Of a stretch of 5,881 nucleotides of DNA, positions 1 to 4,696 are shown in pieces. Under the pieces are notes generated by a model. That model searched no databases and was not told the origin of the DNA. It saw only the letters and a list, made by a program, of their open reading frames with translations. The first letter of the stretch is position 1. Each line of letters begins with the position of its first letter. The DNA lies in the NCBI GenBank assembly GCA_029857875.1, contig JAOUGB010000172.1:1-5881 (forward strand). The letters are read 5' to 3'. The position numbers were made by a program, and so were the translations under genes. Source of the DNA: Desulfobacteraceae bacterium. GTDB lineage: Bacteria; Desulfobacterota; Desulfobacteria; Desulfobacterales; UBA11574.

Positions 1-111
1 GAAATTAAGCGCACGCGCCGCGGAGTAATCTTTTTTGTTGAAATAAGCCCAAATTATTTCTCCATCGCAACCGTTACGTTTCGCATTTCGTTTATCCAAA
101 AAAGCTACCAT
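1..111 (-). CDS. PilZ-domain protein, N-terminal part (runs off the window)
   Basis: Minus-strand frame open from ATG at 111 to the window edge, 37 codons. The Shine-Dalgarno AAGGAG lies 7-8 nt before the ATG, which fixes the start. What is seen: residues 7-12 read KRNAKR, containing the RxxxR signature that begins PilZ domains. It is followed by a beta-strand-like segment (EIIWAYFNKKDYSAARALNF). That matches the pattern in short Desulfobacterota PilZ proteins, where 'Y/FN..dyysArtlN' leads into the NxSxxG part of the cyclic-di-GMP pocket. The window ends just at that N, so the second half of the ligand motif cannot be checked. PilZ proteins bind cyclic-di-GMP and pass the signal on through protein contacts, usually in the cytoplasm. 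A promoter at 355-383 implies a long leader. The domain call is from pattern recognition; partner and output are unknown. Confidence 0.72.
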   Translation of the reverse strand, partial: MVAFLDKRNAKRNGCDGEIIWAYFNKKDYSAARALNF

Positions 112-159
112 GGTGTTTTCTCCTTCACAAAAAATATGTTGCTCGAACCTGCCTTCCAA

Positions 160-181
160 ATCGATCGCAAATGCGATTGAT
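160..181. repeat. 22-bp imperfect palindrome in the PilZ leader
   Basis: Arms ATCGATCGCA and TGCGATTGAT flank a central AA, with one mismatch pair out of ten. It ends about 34 nt before the PilZ Shine-Dalgarno. As RNA it can form a stem with a 4-nt loop; as DNA it could be a dyad operator. There is no T-run, so it is not a terminator. Confidence 0.5.
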
Positions 182-282
182 GGAATTAAGCCTGACTTGA
201 AAAGAATGATAAAGAATGTAATCTTCTGAAATAAATCAACAAATGAAAGGGCGCAATGTGATTGGCTGTTGCGAGGTCAGCT

Positions 283-301
283 CCGGCTAAATTCAAACCG
301 G
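283..301 (-). other. CCGG-CCGG hairpin in the PilZ leader
   Basis: On the minus strand CCGGTT and AGCCGG can pair (six pairs, one of them G-U) around a 7-nt loop, TGAATTT. It lies about 50 nt after the predicted transcription start, in the first quarter of the leader. No known riboswitch fold is recognised. Confidence 0.35.
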
Positions 302-354
302 TGTTAGTTAAAAAGTAGAAAAGAGAAATGTTGGGATAGTCTATTTATCTTCAA

Positions 355-383
355 TATATATGTATTTATATCCATTTTGTCAA
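355..383 (-). promoter_or_regulatory. sigma70-type promoter for the PilZ gene
   Basis: Read on the minus strand, a perfect -35 box TTGACA (378-383) is followed by a 17-nt spacer and a -10 box TATATA (355-360, four of six consensus bases). The predicted start of transcription is near 348. The first good start codon downstream is the PilZ ATG at 111, so the untranslated leader would be about 235 nt. Confidence 0.5.
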
Positions 384-447
384 GCTGCTTCAGAATGAAA
401 AGCTGCAAAAAAATCTGGTGATTTGCTTTCAAAAATTAGATGATTAG

Positions 448-684
448 CTGGGCTCAATCGACACCTCGCCCACTGATGAGAACACCCGAACCCCGGATCT
501 TCAATTCGTGAGGGCTGCGGGACGTAGTTGACAAGGTTGAATAACTAAATGCGGCGAAAAGGAAAAGAGACATTTCAATGAGATAGATTTTTCAATGGGT
601 CGCCTTGAGATAACTTGTGGGACTCCCTGGATATCAGTCGGCCGAAAAACCTGCGATATGTCTGACATCCGATCTTGGCCCTGA
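448..684 (+). pseudogene. broken plus-strand reading frame of unknown family
   Basis: One frame is open from 448 to 684 except for two closely spaced TGA codons (529-531 and 538-540). The last part (541-684) reads as 47 residues of protein-like composition with no good start codon and no Shine-Dalgarno. The segment is visibly richer in G+C than its flanks. Residues encoded at 604-675 align without gaps with the unassigned frame at 2875-3102. The shared pattern is R.EI.C, then IS, then K[ST]CDMS[ND]I[KR]S, with conservative changes. This favours a decayed coding segment or a mobile repeat over noise. The terminator at 709-741 follows 25 nt after the stop codon on the same strand. No function can be assigned. 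It could equally be a non-coding repeat whose translation is accidental. Confidence 0.35.
630..669 (+). repeat. copy 1 of a 40-bp dispersed repeat
   Basis: It begins GATATCA and ends CCTGCGATATGTCTGACATC. It matches 2943-2982 without gaps at 32 of 40 positions, and at 23 of 25 in the second half (645-669). This copy contains the small palindrome ATGTC-T-GACAT. It sits inside the broken frame at 448-684. Confidence 0.6.
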
Positions 685-708
685 TTGCATATCTGCAATT
701 TTCAATAA

Positions 709-741
709 GGGCAAATCCTTTTTCGGGGGTTTGCCTTTTTT
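709..741 (+). terminator. Rho-independent terminator
   Basis: GGCAAATCC (710-718) pairs with GGGTTTGCC (727-735): nine pairs including one G-U, around an 8-nt loop. Six T residues follow at once (736-741). The T-run lies on the plus-strand side, and on the minus strand only a weak CTTATT follows. It therefore mainly ends a plus-strand transcript through the broken frame at 448-684. It may also slow minus-strand transcripts coming from the lipoprotein gene. Confidence 0.75.
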
Positions 742-871
742 GAATTTCTGTAAAAAACAAGATATATGTACTGGAAATTGAGATGCTTGAACTTGCAATG
801 ATGGCAAGATATCGCAAAGATGAGATCCTGTGTCAATGGTATTCATGATTTAGTTTTCACGATATTTTTAA

Positions 872-1594
872 TTAAAAAGCGGTTTTGCCTGATTTAGTTC
901 GTTCCTGCCTTGTTTTTTCTTTTTCCTTTTGTTCGTCTTTGAGCAGTTTCTCCAGTGCGTTCTTGAAGTAAATGATAATTTGACATTTCGGCTTTCCAAA
1001 CCGATCCGGAACAAAAGATAGAATCAGCAAGTCATTGCTCTTTTTCCAGTAAAGCGATTTTGAGGTTTCCCCGCCCCAGTTTATACTCTCCGGAGCACCG
1101 TATTTTTGTTTAAGCGTCTCTAAGGGGTTCAACGCATCTTTTTTAAAATGGATTTTTATCAAAACAGGTCTTCGAGTATATTCTGAATAGACCAGCTCGA
1201 CGTAGTCAAATGAAACGTTTTTATTTTGCATATAGCGATACATCAGTTTAACCGTATTATGCTCAACCCGTTCTCCGAGAGGGGAATTCAATTTTTTGTT
1301 TAATTTATCAAGATCCGCGAAATATTCTTTCAAGAAACCCTCATAGTTTATTTCCAAATCGATAATATTTCTGGGTTCAATAGCATCATCGCCTAAAATC
1401 TTATTTAGGCCTTCTCTTACCTTGCCTGATATAATTGTATTTTTCCCGATATCGAAAAAAGTGAAGCTGTCGGAATGTTCTGGAGCAGGTCGGGGGGGTT
1501 CGGTTTCTTGTTTATCTCCGCAGGACACGCTGAGTGAGATTAACATAATGATTATAAAGAAAAAAGAAATTGTTTTGATAATTTTTAGCTTCAC
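872..1594 (-). CDS. lipoprotein of unknown function, 240 aa
   Basis: The start is GTG at 1594; an in-frame stop two codons upstream rules out a longer form. No clear Shine-Dalgarno is seen. Residues 1-24 form a lipoprotein signal: a KLKIIK basic start, a run of F/I/L, then SVS-C with C25 as the lipidated cysteine. The residue at -3 is S rather than the usual L. G26 follows, so the outer membrane is likely if Lol rules apply. Residues 29-43 are a P/E-rich linker. A globular part follows, including KQKYGAP at 162-168, LYW at 181-183 and alternating beta-like stretches. The C terminus (about 214-237) is rich in K, E and R and probably helical or coiled. I recall similar hypothetical lipoproteins in Desulfobacterales genomes but no functional family. 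It stands alone with its own promoter and no terminator directly after the stop. Confidence 0.85.
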   Translation of the reverse strand: MKLKIIKTISFFFIIIMLISLSVSCGDKQETEPPRPAPEHSDSFTFFDIGKNTIISGKVREGLNKILGDDAIEPRNIIDLEINYEGFLKEYFADLDKLNKKLNSPLGERVEHNTVKLMYRYMQNKNVSFDYVELVYSEYTRRPVLIKIHFKKDALNPLETLKQKYGAPESINWGGETSKSLYWKKSNDLLILSFVPDRFGKPKCQIIIYFKNALEKLLKDEQKEKEKTRQERTKSGKTAF

Positions 1595-2159
1595 ATTTCA
1601 TTTTTACACTAAAAACTTGTTTTAAGCAAGAACGATATTACTCAGTATTCCATAAAATTCAAGAAGTTAAATTCAGCATACGTAACATCTCAATAAATCA
1701 TGGATTCGAGTCAATATAATAATTTCATACAACAGAACTTATTGAGAATTTACACAAATCTCACTTAACATGCTTATATTACGCTTCACATGCTTTCCTG
1801 TGGATCTCCTTTCATTTCAAAGTTCATAACAGGAGAAAAATATGTAGTACGAATAGGAAAATGATTCAAAAAAGATTTCAAATTTCATTGAATAGGTTGT
1901 AAGGCTTATTTAGAGATATTTAGATATCCTTCTGTTGATTAGATACTTTTATAAGGTTTTCCTTTTTTGCTTTTTTATGGATTTATATGTAATCGGAGTT
2001 GATCAATCTTGGGTTGCTGTTTTGGCAAGGTATCGAAGGTTTTGACAAGTCCGATTTTCGTGGGTTTCTCAATATATCTTGAGGTTGCCTTGAAGCTTTG
2101 AGGGTGTATTTTTAGATATCAAGAGTGAACAATTTATCAATCGAAATCCTTACTCGGTT
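1595..2159. other. long AT-rich intergenic region
   Basis: No supported gene. It holds the candidate lipoprotein promoter and a Shine-Dalgarno-like AGGAGA before an ATG that is followed at once by TAG (about 1832-1848). It also has an open minus-strand stretch without a start codon at 1975-2118 (47 codons, protein-like composition, no match recognised). On the plus strand, 1979-2045 resembles segments at 756-815 and 4740-4785. It may contain decayed coding sequence, but nothing can be named. Confidence 0.5.
1635..1662 (-). promoter_or_regulatory. candidate promoter of the lipoprotein gene
   Basis: On the minus strand, TTGAAT (1657-1662), a 16-nt spacer and TAATAT (1635-1640) resemble sigma70 -35 and -10 boxes. 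Transcription would start near 1628, giving a leader of about 34 nt before the GTG start. The surroundings are very AT-rich, so a chance match is possible. Confidence 0.4.
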
Positions 2160-2369
2160 TTAGATACCCATAGTTTTTAGCACTTCCTTAATCTGTTCGG
2201 TTTTTATATAACCTTCTTCCCATAAAATTTGGCCGATAGGACGGTGAACGGAACCGCTAAAATTTTCGAGGATCTGAATCTTCATTGCCTCATAAAGATT
2301 TTCTATGGTAATGAATCCCTTATCTACGGCCACTGCACCAAATCGTTTGTCAAGCTTACTTTCAGCCAT
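2160..2369 (-). CDS. small protein with two MshEN/T2SSE-N-like repeats, 69 aa
   Basis: The ATG at 2369 follows a strong Shine-Dalgarno, AAAGGAGG, with a 6-nt spacer, so the start is secure. The protein consists almost wholly of two copies of one motif. Copy 1 (residues 9-32) has R9, G11, G18-F-I and then a helix ending in Q32. Copy 2 (43-67) has R43, I45-G46, G53-Y-I and another helix. The spacing from first to second glycine is 7 in both. This is the pattern of the N-terminal domain of type II secretion and type IV pilus ATPases (GspE, PilB, MshE). In MshE two such 24-residue motifs bind cyclic-di-GMP. Here the domain stands alone with no ATPase. A role as a cyclic-di-GMP-binding or docking module is inferred. 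No operon partner: the nearest minus-strand frame ends 118 nt upstream and is a remnant. Confidence 0.8.
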   Translation of the reverse strand: MAESKLDKRFGAVAVDKGFITIENLYEAMKIQILENFSGSVHRPIGQILWEEGYIKTEQIKEVLKTMGI

Positions 2370-2487
2370 TTACTGCCTCCTTTGTTCAGGGTAGTTTGAG
2401 CAGCAGATAGAGTGATGTAAAATCAGTAGAATTGAAGATTCTGCCCTTTTGAAAACGAGAATCCATACCCAATCTGAACTATCCGGT

Positions 2488-2799
2488 TTAATTATAATAT
2501 TGAATACGTTGTTGTTCCCGGACGGTCAAGAGAAAATCGGCCACCGATTTTATTTTATTATCTATTTTGGACCAGATCCCAAGATGATGTTTAACCGTAT
2601 ACGCCAAATTCTCATCAAGATCTGTTCCAGATAACCATTTAAGGTAATCGATAGGAATTGCCTCAAACTTCATTCCCTTGTGTTTACTATATGCCATCCT
2701 TGCTAAAAGCACCGGATTCTTTGTTGTCTCTATCATCTTGTCAATTGCTTCCGTACCAAAATCATCAATCCGAAACCTTTGATAGCTGGTACTCTGCAA
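2488..2799 (-). pseudogene. C-terminal remnant of an ExoX-like 3'-5' exonuclease
   Basis: The frame is open from a TTG at 2799 with an in-frame TAA directly before it and no Shine-Dalgarno. It codes for 103 residues. Residues 17-34 (EAIDKMIETTKNPVLLAR), then KHKGMKF (39-45), IPIDYLKWL (48-56) and DLDENLAYTVKHHL (60-73), match the region after the nuclease domain in ExoX-like proteins of the DnaQ/RNase T superfamily, the DUF3820-like 'GKHKG' module. The usual G before KHKG is S38. The roughly 170-residue nuclease domain with its DEDD metal ligands is absent: I find none of it in any frame upstream to 3100. The fragment probably has no exonuclease activity. A stand-alone KHKG-module protein is a less likely alternative. 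Homology ends near 2750-2799, which may mark a rearrangement junction. Confidence 0.55.
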
Positions 2800-2874
2800 T
2801 TAAATCTGGAAATCTAAAATCGATTCAATTGGTTGTGATATCATATTCCAAAAATTGAACTGTTCAGAGATGTA

Positions 2875-3102
2875 TTGACCAGTTTACCTAAACCCGCCCA
2901 AGGACTGCTTTTAAGACCTGAGATAGCATGCTTTCTGGAGAAGATATCATCCACCTCAAAATCCTGCGATATGTCTAACATCAAAAGTGAAGCATTCAAT
3001 ATGGTGCATCAAGCTCAAGGAACTCTCTGTGGAGATACCCTATACCCAACGGTACAAAACGCGGCTTTGGTCAGCAAAAAGAGCGATTTAAGCCTTGAAT
3101 AA
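2875..3102 (+). CDS. unassigned short frame, 75 aa
   Basis: This plus-strand frame is open from 2839 to the TAA at 3102. The first usual start in it is TTG at 2875, with only a weak AGAG before it, so the start is uncertain and the 5' part may be lost. Composition is protein-like: PEIACFLEKIS (residues 15-25), then K-S-C-D-M-S-N-I-K-S (29-38), then a tail rich in S, K, L. Residues 14-38 align with the broken frame at 448-684, and the core is conserved at both DNA and protein level. No signal peptide or membrane segment is seen, and I do not recognise the family. It converges on the methyltransferase gene, and a 7-bp hairpin overlaps its stop codon. It could be a decayed gene or the chance translation of a dispersed repeat. 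Confidence 0.35.
   Translation: MTSLPKPAQGLLLRPEIACFLEKISSTSKSCDMSNIKSEAFNMVHQAQGTLCGDTLYPTVQNAALVSKKSDLSLE
2943..2982 (+). repeat. copy 2 of the 40-bp dispersed repeat
   Basis: It matches 630-669 on the same strand at 32 of 40 positions without gaps. The central palindrome of copy 1 is broken here by one change (ATGTCTAACAT). It lies inside the frame at 2875-3102. Confidence 0.6.
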
Positions 3103-3108
3103 AGGCTT
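3090..3108. terminator. hairpin between convergent genes, possible weak terminator
   Basis: AAGCCTT (3090-3096) and AAGGCTT (3102-3108) form a perfect 7-bp stem with a 5-nt loop, overlapping the TAA of the plus-strand frame. It lies 34 nt past the methyltransferase stop on the minus strand. No immediate T-run follows on the plus strand. On the minus strand a CTTTTT comes about 8 nt later, so termination would be weak. Confidence 0.3.
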
Positions 3109-3142
3109 GCTTTCCAAGTTTACCTCAAAATTTCAAATTGAT

Positions 3143-3817
3143 CTATGCTGGTTTTATCCAGCGTGCTGCCAGGAAGGCTCCCGTGTTTAGGCCCCTCTCG
3201 CTTCCCGACTTTTCAATTTTTGGGGCAATATCCGGTTCATCATTTTTTTCGAAATAGATGGCCGTTTGAACGATGCCTTCCACGGGAGACAGGCCTTTCA
3301 TCTCGTCAGGAGATCTGAAGATCGTATGCCTGAAGAGTGGATGCCCTTTTTTGGCCGCCTCCTTCCTTCGTTGCGCCCAGGGGCTCAGGGAGTTCAAGGT
3401 TGCTACAACGATAAATCCTCCAGGTTTTGTGACGCGGAATAGCTCTTCAACGGCAATCCTTGCATCTTGAATAAATTCAATGGCGGTTATGGATATTGCT
3501 TTGTGAAATGAAGCGTCGGCAAAGGGAAGCCTCCGTATATCGCCAATGACGGATTGAAATGTTCGACCTGGGCACTTAGTCAGGGCACGGCGAAGCATGG
3601 CGAGGGCGAGATCAAGCCCAACGACCCGAGCACCCGTCTCAAGGATGTCCGCGGTAAAGATTCCCGTCCCGCATCCTGCGTCCAGAATCACCTCTCCTGG
3701 CTCCGGCGTCAGCATCCGGAGTATAAGTTCGCTCTCATAGCCCTTGATCAGCCTCCCTATGGTCGTTTCAAACCACAGATCATATTTCTCGGGCCAATCA
3801 TCAAAGATCTCCGCCAT
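3143..3817 (-). CDS. class I SAM-dependent methyltransferase, 224 aa
   Basis: The ATG at 3817 is preceded by AGGA with a 9-nt spacer. The protein has the full order of class I methyltransferase motifs: motif I LDAGCGTG at 45-52; the acidic end of strand 2, VVGLD (D69), which holds the ribose of S-adenosylmethionine; GD at 92-93 followed by LPF at 97-99; the strand-4 segment with E114; and R128-V-T-K-P-G-G134. This is the Methyltransf_11/UbiE-like type. The N-terminal 'FDDWPEKYDLWF' resembles many small-molecule methyltransferases. The substrate cannot be told: family members act on quinones, lipids, small metabolites or metals. The length is normal and the frame intact. The gene is clearly richer in G+C than its neighbours, suggesting a different origin or recent arrival. 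It starts 43 nt after the Fic remnant on the same strand, so the two may share a transcript. Confidence 0.9.
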   Translation of the reverse strand: MAEIFDDWPEKYDLWFETTIGRLIKGYESELILRMLTPEPGEVILDAGCGTGIFTADILETGARVVGLDLALAMLRRALTKCPGRTFQSVIGDIRRLPFADASFHKAISITAIEFIQDARIAVEELFRVTKPGGFIVVATLNSLSPWAQRRKEAAKKGHPLFRHTIFRSPDEMKGLSPVEGIVQTAIYFEKNDEPDIAPKIEKSGSERGLNTGAFLAARWIKPA

Positions 3818-3860
3818 AATAATGCATCCTACAAATTGAAATGGGGACCAAGTTTATTGG

Positions 3861-4265
3861 TTATCTACTTTCAGAAACGAGGCGCCCAAGAAAAATTGCA
3901 TACGGCGTAATATCCTGTTCCGCACTCCCGTTTTCCAACGCATTCATATAGTCGTCTCGTTTTTCAAGTGGAATAACGGTCCAGGGATACCCGCCCGCAG
4001 CGAGTATCACATTCATTAGAAATCTTCCAATACGGCCATTGCCATCCATATACGGATGGATGAAGACACGTTTTTGAGGTCTTAGAAATGTTGTGATATC
4101 GAAATCCAAACAATGAACTATAAAGTGATGTTTTCTCCTCGTATGATTTTTCCGAATCAATCCTCCGGCAACAAATTCCAAAGCATACTTTAATCTCTGC
4201 CCCTTTTTTATATGATAGTTATAACCTATTATAAAAACCTCATTTAACCAGTATTGTATTTTCAC
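3861..4265 (-). pseudogene. 5'-truncated Fic-family gene (catalytic C-terminal part)
   Basis: The frame runs from a GTG at 4265, with no good Shine-Dalgarno, to a TAA at 3861 and codes for 134 residues. From residue 67 on it is a textbook Fic protein: VFIHPYMDGNGRIGRFLMN (67-85) carries the HPFxDGNGRxxR motif with catalytic H70, D74 for magnesium, and N76, R78 and R81 for ATP. Y72 replaces the usual F, as is common in this subfamily. The downstream part (GGYPWTVIPLEKRDDYMNALE) and the end near FLGRLV also fit the family. Residues 1-66 do not resemble Fic: the normal N-terminal 200 or so residues, including most of the fold, the target-docking flap and any N-terminal inhibitory helix, are missing. 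I do not find them in the other frames upstream to 4265. Intact Fic proteins transfer AMP to protein hydroxyls. This remnant is probably inactive, though the active-site loop is undamaged. Confidence 0.75.
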
Positions 4266-4446
4266 TCTACAGCCATATATTTTTTATAAAGTATAACAAG
4301 CACAAATAAAAACCTTTATCAAAGATGATATTACAAGCGAAAATGAAACTCAAGACCTATGGGATGATCAAAATGAGGGAAATGTAGTAAATATGTGTTA
4401 GGTAAATTTCGAATGTGACAACCCTGGCAATTACATTGGATGTGAC

Positions 4447-4468
4447 TTAGGGATTAACGTTTAGGGAT
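4447..4468 (+). repeat. 8-bp direct repeat upstream of the microprotein gene
   Basis: TTAGGGAT occurs at 4447-4454 and 4461-4468, one 14-bp step apart. ATGTGAC also occurs twice just upstream, at 4413-4419 and 4440-4446. Such spaced repeats can be binding sites for a transcription regulator. A small dyad, TTGAT-AA-ATCAA (4476-4487), follows before the Shine-Dalgarno. No clear -35/-10 pair is visible. Confidence 0.3.
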
Positions 4469-4500
4469 GAGTTAATTGATAAATCAACAGGAGGTGCATT

Positions 4501-4587
4501 ATGATCGGAACAACCATTACCATTCTGGCTATTGCTTATTTCATTAATAGCTGTATGAACAAAGCACCCGCCACGTGCAAGTTGTAG
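4501..4587 (+). CDS. 28-residue membrane microprotein
   Basis: The ATG at 4501 lies 6 nt after AGGAGG, an almost ideal Shine-Dalgarno, and the frame closes with TAG at 4585-4587. Residues 2-18 (IGTTITILAIAYFINSC) are uniformly hydrophobic, which fits one membrane-spanning helix. They are followed by a short polar tail containing K21 and K27 and cysteines C18 and C26. A strong intrinsic terminator follows 77 nt after the stop, so the gene appears to form a unit of its own. It is not recognised as a known toxin or respiratory subunit. By size and layout it could be a regulatory membrane peptide, a small accessory subunit or a type I toxin-like peptide. It is inferred to be real from the ribosome site, the hydrophobic pattern and the terminator. 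Confidence 0.6.
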   Translation: MIGTTITILAIAYFINSCMNKAPATCKL

Positions 4588-4664
4588 ATTCGGGTGCAGT
4601 AAACTATATATGTCACAGACCACTAATTGGACTACAAACGCTAATCGGAGGACATATTCAACGT

Positions 4665-4696
4665 CAGGGCCTCGTACGAGGCCCTGCCATTTTTTT
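4665..4696 (+). terminator. strong Rho-independent terminator
   Basis: A perfect 22-bp palindrome (4665-4686; arms CAGGGCCTCG and CGAGGCCCTG) is followed by CCA and then seven T residues (4690-4696). As RNA it gives a 9-bp G+C-rich stem with a 4-nt loop. It ends the transcript of the microprotein gene at 4501-4587. The minus strand lacks a T-run after the hairpin. Confidence 0.85.

Larger units (their letters stand above)
112..447. other. intergenic: long PilZ leader and promoter region
   Basis: No convincing gene lies here on either strand. On the minus strand it holds the promoter at 355-383, a hairpin at 283-301, an imperfect palindrome at 160-181 and the Shine-Dalgarno of the PilZ gene. 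I looked for the conserved core of the GEMM cyclic-di-GMP riboswitch and did not find it. Confidence 0.6.

Noticed and set aside
471..495. CTGATGAG followed by GAA, like a hammerhead ribozyme core
   Set aside because: No stem II can form between the two core parts and no flanking stems I or III are present.
470..530. tRNA-like GGGGTTCGGGT on the minus strand
   Set aside because: No 5-bp T-arm, anticodon arm or acceptor stem can be built around it.
801..816. Sigma54-like TGGCA...TCGCA
   Set aside because: The spacing between the GG and GC elements is one base too short and no gene follows at a suitable distance.
501..846. Three overlapping minus-strand frames
   Set aside because: No ribosome sites; they run through the terminator at 709-741 and lie opposite the repeat and broken frame, whose plus-strand reading shows the better conservation.
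1832..1848. AGGAGA ribosome site followed by ATG
   Set aside because: The ATG is followed directly by TAG, so no peptide is made.
1975..2118. 47-codon open minus-strand stretch with protein-like composition
   Set aside because: No start codon or ribosome site and no family recognised; a stretch this short is expected by chance, so it is only mentioned in the intergenic entry.
3554..3910. 118-codon plus-strand frame opposite the methyltransferase
   Set aside because: Antisense to a textbook methyltransferase; a shadow caused by its G+C-rich codons.
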